Program-made: the position numbers and the translations under genes
Shown: in pieces, positions 44,357 through 51,552 of the stretch
Layout of the letters: the number at the start of each line of letters is the position of its first letter
Numbering within the stretch: position 1 is the stretch's first letter
The notes under the pieces: generated by a model
Told to the model about the DNA's origin: nothing
What the model saw: the letters and a program-made list of their open reading frames with translations, nothing else
The model's database searches: none
Assembly (NCBI RefSeq): GCF_029814175.1
Contig: NZ_CP122312.1
Span: forward strand, 2,914,001-2,978,000
Reading direction: 5' to 3'
Length of the DNA: 64,000 nucleotides
Source of the DNA: Halospeciosus flavus
GTDB taxonomy: Archaea; Halobacteriota; Halobacteria; Halobacteriales; Halobacteriaceae

Positions 44357-45415
44357 ATGAACCGTCCATCCGTCGACTGGCTCCAGGGACCCCGAGTCAG
44401 GGTGCTCGGCGTGCTCCTCCTCGTCCTGGTGGTCGCCGCGGCCGGGCCCGTGGCGCTGGCGAGCGCGGGGACCGGCGACCGGACGACCCTGACCGCGCCG
44501 CAGAACGGGTCGACGAACGGGACGACCGAGGTGGGAACGAACGAGACGAACGCGTCGTCGAGCGGCTCCGGCGGCGCGTTCGGTGCCGAGCTGTCGGCGT
44601 TCATGTCGTCGAGCGCCGCGACGGCGGACGGCACGGTCGACCAGCAGATGTGGACCGCGAGTCTGGACGACCCGAGCGCCGACGAACGTGCGCTCGTGAC
44701 CCAGCGGGTCGACACGCTCGACCGGCGACTGGCCGACCTCCGCGAACGGCGGCAGGCACTCCTCGCCGCCCACGCGAACGGTACCATTCCGGCCGTCGCG
44801 TTCCACGCGCGACTCGCCGCCGTCAACGCACAACTCGCCCAACTCGTCGAGTCGACGAACCACACGGCGAAGGCGGCCCACCGCGCCAACGTGACGCCGC
44901 CGGGGCTCGCGATGCTCCGCGACGCGGCGAACGACACGGCCCGGACGCTCCCGGTGGGCGGAGGTCCGCCGATGGATCCGCCCGGGCAGGGCGCGGGACC
45001 GGACCGCGGGGAAAACCCGGGTCGGGGACCGACCGCCGGACCGGGTGAACACCCAGGGAACGGTAACAGTGGACCGTCCCTCCCCGAGTCGGCCGTCGGC
45101 AACGGAGTACACGGGAACGTGACGAACGCCACTGGAAACGTCACCTGGAACGCGACGAACGCCACCGGGAACACGACCGGTGGACCGGGTCACGTGACCG
45201 GAAACGGCACGCCGGGTGCGGGGCCTGGACTGGGTCCGGCGAACGGATCCACCGGGCCGCCGACACACGCCGGACCCGGTGACGCGCGCGGCCTCGGTTC
45301 CGGTAGCCCGCCCGGTCTCGGGAGCGGCGAGAACGCGACGACGAACAGCACGACCAACGAGACGACGACCGAAGAAGTCGTCTACGGCGCCGGCCACGCA
45401 GAGACACCCTTTTGA
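44357..45415 (+). CDS. Secreted, heavily N-glycosylatable protein, unknown
   Basis: 352 residues. Sec signal peptide (VRVLGVLLLVLVVAAAGPVALASA) and a helical part (about 115-200) with RVDTLDRRLADLRERRQALL. The Gly/Pro/Asn-rich C-terminal half carries most of about 19 N-glycosylation sequons (runs such as NVTNATGNVTWNATNATGN). No C-terminal anchor is seen. The winged-helix gene follows 27 bp later on the same strand and may regulate it. Confidence 0.75.
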   Translation: MNRPSVDWLQGPRVRVLGVLLLVLVVAAAGPVALASAGTGDRTTLTAPQNGSTNGTTEVGTNETNASSSGSGGAFGAELSAFMSSSAATADGTVDQQMWTASLDDPSADERALVTQRVDTLDRRLADLRERRQALLAAHANGTIPAVAFHARLAAVNAQLAQLVESTNHTAKAAHRANVTPPGLAMLRDAANDTARTLPVGGGPPMDPPGQGAGPDRGENPGRGPTAGPGEHPGNGNSGPSLPESAVGNGVHGNVTNATGNVTWNATNATGNTTGGPGHVTGNGTPGAGPGLGPANGSTGPPTHAGPGDARGLGSGSPPGLGSGENATTNSTTNETTTEEVVYGAGHAETPF

Positions 45416-45442
45416 CTCGTCGGGGACAACCACCACTCGTGA

Positions 45443-46099
45443 ATGGACTCCGGCGCCCTCCTCGATCTGCTCGGTAACGAGAACCGGCGGCGTATCCTCC
45501 GCCTGCTCTCGCGTAAACCCTGCTACGTTACGGAGATCTCCGAGTACATCGGGGTGAGCCCGAAGGCGGTCATCGACCACCTTCGGCGCCTCGAGGAAGC
45601 CGGACTCGTCGAGTCGCGGACGGACGACCAGCGACGGAAGTACTTCCACATCTCCCAGAACCTCCGTCTCGAAGTGACGCTCTCGCCCTACTCCTTCGGC
45701 ACGAAGAGTGCCTACCCGGCGAGCGCGGACCTCGACCTCCAGCAGTGTCACCACCTCACCGTCGACTGCGAGCACGACGCCGACGGCGACCTCGCCGACC
45801 TCGCGGGAGAGCTAGACGACCTGAAGGAACTCGAACGCGAACTCTCGATGGCCCAGCGCTGGGCGCAGGGCCGCGTCGCCGAGGTCCAGGAGTCGCTCAC
45901 CGAGTCACTCGTCACCGACGGGAACGAGCGCCTCTACGCCGAAGTGCTCTCGGCCATCGCGGGCGGGTGCGATACGCCCTCTTCGATTTCGGAGCGGACC
46001 GAGGTCCCACCGGACGTCGTCGCCCGCGTCCTGGAGACGCTCGAAGAGGACGGACTCGTCGAGCGACGCTCGGACGGTTGTTGGGAGATCGCCGAGTAG
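45443..46099 (+). CDS. ArsR-like winged-helix regulator with two DNA-binding segments
   Basis: 218 residues. The N-terminal winged helix (LLDLLGNENRRRILRLLSRKP, SEYIGVSPKAVIDHLRRLEE) is followed by a central region with CHHLTVDCEHD that might bind a metal, a helical linker (about 120-155) and a second winged helix (DTPSSISERTEVPPDVVARV, LEEDGLVERR). ATG 45443. It probably controls the secreted protein gene before it. Confidence 0.82.
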   Translation: MDSGALLDLLGNENRRRILRLLSRKPCYVTEISEYIGVSPKAVIDHLRRLEEAGLVESRTDDQRRKYFHISQNLRLEVTLSPYSFGTKSAYPASADLDLQQCHHLTVDCEHDADGDLADLAGELDDLKELERELSMAQRWAQGRVAEVQESLTESLVTDGNERLYAEVLSAIAGGCDTPSSISERTEVPPDVVARVLETLEEDGLVERRSDGCWEIAE

Positions 46100-46125
46100 C
46101 CGAGTAGCGAAGGACGAAGGAAGCG

Positions 46126-47307
46126 TCAGCGTTCGGACCTGACCTGGAAGACGACGTCCGGGTCGAGGTCGAGTTCGTACTCGAAGTACGCGCCGCCGGC
46201 ACGGCCGTTGTTCTTCTCGCGGCGGGTGAGGAAGCCGAGCATCGAGAGGTCGCTCAGGTGGTTCTGGATGCTCTTCAGCGTCGTCAGCGGGTCCTCCCCG
46301 CGGTCGGCCGCGACGGACTGGTAGGTCGACATGACGTGTTTCGAGCGTACCGGGGTCTCGTCGGCGTCTTCGAGGTGGGCGACGGCTTCGAGGACGAGTT
46401 GGCCGTGGAGCGTCTGTTCTTCGATCTTGTCCCGGAGACGGCCGCGCTGGGCGCGTTCGCGGCCCTGCTCGACGTGGTGTTCGGTGACGCGTTCGGCCCC
46501 GCGTTCCTCGGCGACTTCGGCGCCGGCGCGGAGGAGGTCGAGGGCCTGTCTCGCGCTCCCGCTGTCCTTCGCGGCGTGGGCGGCACACTTCGCGATGGCC
46601 CCCTCGTCGTAGCCGTCGTCGACGAGCGCCATCGCCGCGCGGTCCTGGAGGATGGTCCGGAGTTCGACCGCGTCGTAGGTCGAGAAGGAGATCTCCTCTT
46701 CCATCAGCGAGTCCTTGACCTTCGCAGAGAGGCGCTGGCGGAAGCCGTAGTTGTTGGAGATACCGATGACGCCGACGCGGGCGTGCTGGAGGTGGCCGTT
46801 GGCTCGCGCCCGCGGCAGTTCGTAGAGGACGTCGTTCGCGTCGTCGAGGTGGTCGATCTCGTCGAGGACGACGAGGTGCGTTCCCCCGGTTCGGTCCATC
46901 TGTTCGTAGAGTTCGTCGAAGGCGTCGGCGAGACCGAGACCGCGCTTCGGGAACTCCTCGGCGCCCGGCGGGAGGAGTTGGTTGACGAGCGCCCGGACGG
47001 CGGCGAACGCGCTGTCGCCGTTGCAGTTGTGCGAGTGGACGTGGAGGTCGTCGGCCTCCGGACGCGACTCGACCTCGTCGAGGAGGGCTTCGAGCATGTA
47101 CTGGGTGACCGCCGTCTTCCCGACGCCGGCCTTCCCGTAGAGGAAGACGTTCTTCGGGTTCCGCCCGAAGAGGATGTCCGAGAGGGCGTTGCGGAACTCC
47201 TCGATCTCGTCGTCGCGTTCGAGGATCGTGTCCGGTTGGTACTCCTCGGAGAGGACGTCCTTGTCTGCGAAGAGCGTCTCCTCGACGTCGGCGAACGGGC
47301 CACCCAT
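46126..47307 (-). CDS. cdc6: Orc1/Cdc6 replication initiator
   Basis: 393 residues. AAA+ ATPase: Walker A YGKAGVGKTAVTQ, Walker B VVLDEIDHLDD, sensor 1 IGISNNYGF, and the DSGSARQALDLLR lid, then a C-terminal winged helix (about 320-393) that binds origin boxes. Transcribed away from a region with multiple ORB-like repeats, the usual link between an initiator and its own origin. ATG 47307 is favoured by GGGGAGGT a few bases upstream. Confidence 0.93.
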   Translation of the reverse strand: MGGPFADVEETLFADKDVLSEEYQPDTILERDDEIEEFRNALSDILFGRNPKNVFLYGKAGVGKTAVTQYMLEALLDEVESRPEADDLHVHSHNCNGDSAFAAVRALVNQLLPPGAEEFPKRGLGLADAFDELYEQMDRTGGTHLVVLDEIDHLDDANDVLYELPRARANGHLQHARVGVIGISNNYGFRQRLSAKVKDSLMEEEISFSTYDAVELRTILQDRAAMALVDDGYDEGAIAKCAAHAAKDSGSARQALDLLRAGAEVAEERGAERVTEHHVEQGRERAQRGRLRDKIEEQTLHGQLVLEAVAHLEDADETPVRSKHVMSTYQSVAADRGEDPLTTLKSIQNHLSDLSMLGFLTRREKNNGRAGGAYFEYELDLDPDVVFQVRSER

Positions 47308-47380
47308 GGATACCTCCCCGTAGCCGGCCACAGGTACATAAAACCACGTTTCGCGAGTTTCGTTAGCTAGCGTTCTTTAA

Positions 47381-47410
47381 GTGAGTGAGAGAGAGTGTAT
47401 TTCGTGTGTA
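47381..47410 (-). repeat. ORB-like box 1 (inverted)
   Basis: Read on the minus strand: ACACGAAATACACTCTCTCT, matching the direct boxes (CAGACGAAACGTACTCTC) in order and spacing. Preceded on that strand by a C-rich tract, as are boxes 3 to 5. Confidence 0.6.
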
Positions 47411-47412
47411 AC

Positions 47413-47440
47413 GGGGGAGGTAGGGTGGGGGAGCGGGGGG
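47413..47440 (+). other. G-quadruplex-capable G-rich run
   Basis: Four G-runs of 5, 3, 5 and 6 bases separated by loops of 5, 1 and 3 bases meet the usual G4 pattern on the plus strand. It is the complement of the C-rich tract that precedes box 1. Folding is inferred from pattern only. Confidence 0.6.
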
Positions 47441-47485
47441 TGTGCGTCGAATTGCCGGTATAGGAAGACTCAATACTACTAGCTA

Positions 47486-47510
47486 GAACAGACGAAACCT
47501 ACTCTCCCTG
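47486..47510 (+). repeat. ORB-like box 2 (direct)
   Basis: GAACAGACGAAACCTACTCT followed by CCCTG. It shares AACAGACGAAAC-x-TACTCTC with the boxes at 48109 and 48297. Unlike the others it is preceded by the AT-rich segment and not by a C-rich tract. Confidence 0.6.
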
Positions 47511-47574
47511 CCTACTCCACCAACCTACTTCTCCAACCGACGCTACCGAGTCGGGACGTCTCGGTGTCACGTCG

Positions 47575-48042
47575 TCACTCTGTGAGCACCTCGTGTCCAG
47601 TCTTGACGAGGGTGACGAACCGCTCTGCCACTGCCCGAACCGTCTTCTCCGCCGCGACGTCGTTCGGGTCGACGACCCACGAGTCCCACACGATTTCGTA
47701 GGTCTCACGACCGTTCTCGGTCTCGACGTCGAATCCCCTCGTTCGAAACCGGGAGGCGTTCCGCCGGAGCGTATCCGGTGCGGGGCTGTCGCCCAACACG
47801 TCTATTTTCACGGAGACGTTTCCGTCGAGCATGTTCAATTCGGTCTCGGGAGCTAGTTTGAAGGCGTACGTCACCGCCTCGGGATGATCTGGATGTGCCG
47901 AAGTGAGACGCGGCGCCCGGTGTTCGAAGTCGGAGGTGGCCTCTTCCCACCCCTCCGTCCGGACGAATTCCCGGAGGCGAGGGAACGCCCGTTCGACGAT
48001 TCGCCGATTGACGTCCGGGTAGCGGGGGTGGCGGTCGGACAT
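47575..48042 (-). CDS. Hypothetical protein inside the origin region
   Basis: 155 residues, soluble, with a mixed fold: PDVNRRIVERAFPRLREFVR, TYAFKLAPETELNMLDGNVSVKIDVLG and ETYEIVWDSWVVDPNDV. No family recognised. Codon pattern looks coding. It sits between two groups of ORB-like boxes; the frame stays open upstream through a box, but ATG 48042 is the likely start. An origin-associated protein is possible, but nothing in the sequence shows it. Confidence 0.6.
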   Translation of the reverse strand: MSDRHPRYPDVNRRIVERAFPRLREFVRTEGWEEATSDFEHRAPRLTSAHPDHPEAVTYAFKLAPETELNMLDGNVSVKIDVLGDSPAPDTLRRNASRFRTRGFDVETENGRETYEIVWDSWVVDPNDVAAEKTVRAVAERFVTLVKTGHEVLTE

Positions 48043-48108
48043 GTAGTCGGGTATCGACGACCGGCACCCTAACTGTTGGGCCGGTTCCCCAACCCCCTTC
48101 CGAACGAA

Positions 48109-48143
48109 GAACAGACGAAACGTACTCTCTCTCTTCTCGACCA
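48109..48143 (+). repeat. ORB-like box 3 (direct)
   Basis: GAACAGACGAAACGTACTCT then a CTCT-rich tail and CTCGACCA. Preceded by C-runs (CCCCAACCCCC). First of three units in a row with boxes 4 and 5, start to start about 86 and 102 bp. Confidence 0.65.
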
Positions 48144-48194
48144 TCGTCGCCGTCCGCCACTCGTCCCCCACTCCATCCCCAGTTCCGACACCGC

Positions 48195-48225
48195 ACAACA
48201 GACGAAATGTACTCTCCCTCTCGAC
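48195..48225 (+). repeat. ORB-like box 4 (direct)
   Basis: ACAACAGACGAAATGTACTC followed by TCCCTCTCGAC. One base change in the core (GAAATG for GAAACG). Preceded by CCCCCACTCCATCCCC. Confidence 0.65.
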
Positions 48226-48264
48226 TCACGACCCTCACTCGTCACTCTGCCGACACCACTCCTT

Positions 48265-48288
48265 CCCCCGTCCCCACCCCCCTCCCCC
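48265..48288 (-). other. G-quadruplex-capable run on the minus strand
   Basis: C-runs of 5, 4, 6 and 5 bases on the plus strand give four G-runs with very short loops on the minus strand. It mirrors the plus-strand G-run at 47413-47440 on the other side of the region. Confidence 0.6.
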
Positions 48289-48296
48289 GATCCGGA

Positions 48297-48332
48297 GAAC
48301 AGACGAAACGTACTCTCTCTCCCTTCTCGACC
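48297..48332 (+). repeat. ORB-like box 5 (direct)
   Basis: GAACAGACGAAACGTACTCT with the same CTCT tail and TTCTCGACCA as box 3. It lies about 95 bp before gatD. Confidence 0.65.
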
Positions 48333-48425
48333 ACCCGTCGACCGCTCCCCATCACACGTCGACCACCGCCGCGACGTTCGCACCGAGTAGAATCCTTTTA
48401 GTCCACTCTCCCGGAACCTCCACCC

Positions 48426-49691
48426 ATGAGTGCGAACCCAGGGGACCGCGTGCGCGTCGAGCGCGACGGAACGGTCAACGAGGGCGTCATGCTGCCCTCC
48501 TCCACACCAGACCACCTCGTCGTGAAGCTCGACAGCGGGTACAACGTCGGCGTCGACCGCGAGGCGGCCGACGTCGACGTCCTCGAGTCGAACGTGTACG
48601 AGATCGAAGAAGGCGGCGAAGAGGGGTCCTCCGAGGTCGAGTTCGACGAGGACCTCCCGACCATCTCGCTCATCTCTACGGGCGGGACCATCGCCTCGAC
48701 CGTCGACTACCGGACGGGCGCCGTCACCGCGCAGTTCGACGCCGAGGACGTCCTCCGGGCGGTCCCGGACCTCGCGGGACGCGCGAACTACCGGGGGCGC
48801 GTCGTCGCGAACATCCTCTCCGAGAACATGGAGCCACCGATCTGGCAGGAACTCGCCCAGGCCGTCCACGAGGAGATCGAGGCGGGCGCGGACGGCGTCG
48901 TCGTCATGCACGGCACCGACACGATGCAGTACTCCGCGTCGGCGCTCGCGTTCATGCTCGACACGCCCGTCCCGGTCGTCTTCACGGGGAGCCAGCGCTC
49001 CGCGGACCGGCCCTCCTCGGACAACGTGATGAACGCCGTCTGCGCCGTCGAGGCCGCGAAGGCCGACGCCGCCGAGGTGCTCGTCTGCATGCACGCCAGC
49101 GAGTCCGACGACCGATGTGCGCTGCACCGCGGGACTCGGGTGCGGAAGAACCACACTTCCCGGCGCGACGCCTTCGAGACGGTCGGCGCGAAGCCTCTCG
49201 GTGAGGTCGACTACGACCTGGTCGACGAGGAGGATGCAGAGGCCGTCACCTTCCGCCGCGACTACCAGGCACGTGGCGAGGTCGACCTCGCGCTCCACGA
49301 CGACCTGAACCCCGATGTCGAACTCGTGAAGTTCACGCCCGGCATGGACCCGTCGTTCTTCGACCTCGACGTCGACGGTCTCGTCGTCGAGGGGACCGGT
49401 CTCGGCCACGTTCACACGGACCGCATCGAGCAACTCGCGGACCTCGTAGACGACGACGTACCCGTGGTCATGACGAGTCAGTGTCTCGAAGGCCGCGTCT
49501 GCGACCGCGTCTACGACACGGGACGCGACCTGCTCGACGCGGGCGTCGTCGAGGGCGAGGACGTGCTCCCCGGCACCGCGAAGGTCAAACTGATGTGGGC
49601 GCTCGCGAACGTCGACGAGGGAAGCGTCGCCGAGACGATGCGGACCCCCCTCGCCGGCGAGATCACCGAGCAGTCCCGTCCCTGGACGTAG
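48426..49691 (+). CDS. gatD: Glutamyl-tRNA(Gln) amidotransferase subunit D
   Basis: 421 residues. N-terminal AnsA-like beta-barrel domain (PGDRVRVERDGTVNEGVMLP) and an asparaginase-type domain with ISTGGTIAS near 80-88 and MHGTDTMQYSASALAF, which carry the catalytic Thr/Thr/Asp/Lys set. Releases ammonia for GatE; the complex makes Gln-tRNA(Gln) and is found only in archaea. GatE is not in the window. TATA-like AATCCTTTTA (48391-48400) about 28 bp upstream predicts a leaderless mRNA. Confidence 0.94.
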   Translation: MSANPGDRVRVERDGTVNEGVMLPSSTPDHLVVKLDSGYNVGVDREAADVDVLESNVYEIEEGGEEGSSEVEFDEDLPTISLISTGGTIASTVDYRTGAVTAQFDAEDVLRAVPDLAGRANYRGRVVANILSENMEPPIWQELAQAVHEEIEAGADGVVVMHGTDTMQYSASALAFMLDTPVPVVFTGSQRSADRPSSDNVMNAVCAVEAAKADAAEVLVCMHASESDDRCALHRGTRVRKNHTSRRDAFETVGAKPLGEVDYDLVDEEDAEAVTFRRDYQARGEVDLALHDDLNPDVELVKFTPGMDPSFFDLDVDGLVVEGTGLGHVHTDRIEQLADLVDDDVPVVMTSQCLEGRVCDRVYDTGRDLLDAGVVEGEDVLPGTAKVKLMWALANVDEGSVAETMRTPLAGEITEQSRPWT

Positions 49692-49693
49692 CG

Positions 49694-49971
49694 ATGGAGT
49701 TCGACGTCCGCGAGGCGACCCACGACGACTACGACGCCGTCGTCGCCTTCACCGAGGACACGTGGCCGGACCGCGAGGGCGGCGACTACATCCCGCGCAT
49801 CTACCACGACTGGATCGAGGGTGACGAGCGCGAGACGTTCGTGGCGGAGCCGCGTGCGGAGCCACGCTCCGCAGACAGCGCGAGCGGCGACGAGCCGCGA
49901 CCCGGACGGAAATCGGGGAGGAACCGGACTTCGTCCTCTCGGCCGACCTGACGGCGACCTTCGAGGGCTGA
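49694..49971 (+). pseudogene. Remnant of a GNAT-family acetyltransferase
   Basis: Starts 2 bp after gatD with a clear GNAT N terminus (MEFDVREATHDDYDAVVAFT, then WIEGDERETFVAE), but the acetyl-CoA-binding centre is missing. The start frame runs through a low-complexity Arg/Ser-rich stretch to a stop at 49951, while a different frame near the end reads TEIGEEPDFVLSADL and ATFEG to a stop at 49971, like the tail of such a protein. Best explained by a large internal deletion plus frame change. Confidence 0.6.
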
Positions 49972-50019
49972 CTCCTCTTTATATACTCCCGTCGACGATA
50001 TAAGTAGCCGCCGTCGCGT

Positions 50020-50307
50020 TCAGCGACGTCCGCCGCTCACGGGCGGGAAGAGCGCGAGTTCGTCGCCCGACTCCAGCGGGGTGTCGAGTCCCTCCTGCGT
50101 GTTGATGTTCTGTCCGTTTCGGAGGACGTTGATGTGGTCGCGGAGGTCGCCGTCGTCGTCGAGGACGCGGTCTTCGAGCGCGGGGTTGTCCGCGAAGAGC
50201 GCGTCGAGCGCGTCGCCGACGGTCGCGTCCTCGTCGACGCTGAGCGAGAACGTCCGGTCGCCGGCCACTTCGGCGAGGTCCGCGAAGAGTTTCCACTGGA
50301 TGTCCAT
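50020..50307 (-). CDS. SAMP1-like ubiquitin-fold/MoaD protein with C-terminal GGRR
   Basis: 95 residues, beta-grasp: QWKLFADLAEVAGDRTFSLS, ATVGDALDALFADNPALEDR, HINVLRNGQNI and DELALFPPVSGG. Very like SAMP1 of Haloferax, which ends at the diglycine used for protein conjugation (sampylation) and MPT sulfur transfer. Here two arginines follow Gly92-Gly93, so the glycine end must be exposed by cleavage before activation, or the protein does not conjugate. A JAMM protease gene is at 22159. Confidence 0.85.
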   Translation of the reverse strand: MDIQWKLFADLAEVAGDRTFSLSVDEDATVGDALDALFADNPALEDRVLDDDGDLRDHINVLRNGQNINTQEGLDTPLESGDELALFPPVSGGRR

Positions 50308-50331
50308 GCCCGAACGAGAGGTGGCCCGCCA

Positions 50332-51552
50332 CTAAGAGGTTCCCGAATCGGGCGAATCGGCCGCTTCGCCCGTCGCGACCTCACCGGCGGATTCGCCGGC
50401 AGCACTCGCACCGGCGCGCTCCTCGACGCGGCGGATGGCCTCGGGCCGGGCGATGACGTAGACGGTGTCTCCGGGGACGAACTCGCGCGAGCGGGCGGGG
50501 ATGGGGACGACGGACCCCTCGCTGGGACGGACCGCGACCACGGTCACGTCGAGGTCGGCGACGGTCTCCCCGACGAGTGCGCTCTCGGCGGCGATGGAGA
50601 CGGCGGCCATCGTCTCGTCGGCGGCGCGCAACAGCGAGGCGAACTGTTTGTCGACGCTCGGTTCGCCGGGGAGCGTCAGCAGTTTGTAGTCACCGCCCGC
50701 GATTCGCTTCGCGTCGGTCTCGTCGAGTGCGAGCGTGACGACGTCGTCGGCCACGCCGCGGAGTTCCGCCGTCGCGACGCGCTCGCGTTCCCCGTCCGCG
50801 TCGCCGGCCTTCCACACCTGTACGAGGTCACCGGGGCTGGCGGCGTTCGGCGGGTCGGCGCGCGTCGCCACCGCGCCGGTCCCGGGGGCGAGCGTGGGAC
50901 CGAGACCCGCCACCCGGCGACCGAGTCCGAGGTACGTCACGGTGCCGTCGGGTTCGAGGTCGACGTCGACGTAGCCGATGTCGTAGTCGTCCTTCAGGCG
51001 GTTCGCGAGGCGGTCGCGCAACTCGTCGACGGTGAGTCGCCGCGGGAACAGCAGCGTCTTGCCCGCGACTTCGGCCTTCGTCTCGTCCGAGACGGGGTCG
51101 TAGGTCTCGATGTCCTCGACCTCCGATGGGAGTTCGACGGCGACGACGCGGCCCACCGCCTGGACGAGTTGGCTCACCTCGCCCTCGATTTCGCGGGCGC
51201 CGGCGAAGGCGAACACTTCGACGGCCGCGCGGTCGCCGAGGCGGGCGCCGACCGGCCCGGCCGCGCCGGCGACGGCGAGCGCGATACTGTTGAACAACAC
51301 CTGTTCGAGTTCGAAGATGCCCGGCGTGCCGGTCATCGCGAGTCCGAACAGCGACTTCGTGTTGAGTGCGAGCGCGACGGCCGAGACTCCGGTGAGCACC
51401 GAGAGACCAGTCGAGATGCGGTCGCGGAAGTACCACCGGTAGACGAGGGCGACGACTGCCGCCACGAGGAACGCGAGGAGGACGAGACTGACGATACGGA
51501 CGATCTCCGACCCGGTCGCGACCAGTTGTCCGGGGTCGAGTTGGAAACGCAT
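50332..51552 (-). CDS. Membrane protein with TrkA-C (RCK_C) domains, B
   Basis: 406 residues. Two hydrophobic helices near the N terminus (about 18-40 and 50-66) and a third near 75-100, then long soluble regions. A C-terminal TrkA-C-like domain holds DLDVTVVAVRPSEGSVVPIPA and FVPGDTVYVIARPE. Overlaps the preceding gene by one base (TGATG). Likely a ligand-gated partner in potassium or cation transport; no known pore is seen in it. Confidence 0.78.
   Translation of the reverse strand: MRFQLDPGQLVATGSEIVRIVSLVLLAFLVAAVVALVYRWYFRDRISTGLSVLTGVSAVALALNTKSLFGLAMTGTPGIFELEQVLFNSIALAVAGAAGPVGARLGDRAAVEVFAFAGAREIEGEVSQLVQAVGRVVAVELPSEVEDIETYDPVSDETKAEVAGKTLLFPRRLTVDELRDRLANRLKDDYDIGYVDVDLEPDGTVTYLGLGRRVAGLGPTLAPGTGAVATRADPPNAASPGDLVQVWKAGDADGERERVATAELRGVADDVVTLALDETDAKRIAGGDYKLLTLPGEPSVDKQFASLLRAADETMAAVSIAAESALVGETVADLDVTVVAVRPSEGSVVPIPARSREFVPGDTVYVIARPEAIRRVEERAGASAAGESAGEVATGEAADSPDSGTS

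Larger units (their letters stand above)
47308..47574. other. Probable replication origin, core part
   Basis: A 267-bp gene-free stretch next to cdc6 with a locally AT-rich segment (about 47454-47488, GGTATAGG to CTAGCTAG). It is bracketed by an inverted ORB-like box (47381-47410) and a direct box (47486-47510), with a G-rich run (47413-47440) in between. This is the layout of archaeal origins: inverted initiator sites flanking an unwinding element. Further boxes lie at 48109-48332, beyond a small gene. Confidence 0.65.

Noticed and set aside
48109-48332. The repeated boxes as a CRISPR array
   Set aside because: Repeats are imperfect, spacers differ in length and are C-rich, one copy is inverted, and no cas gene is near. 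An origin fits better.
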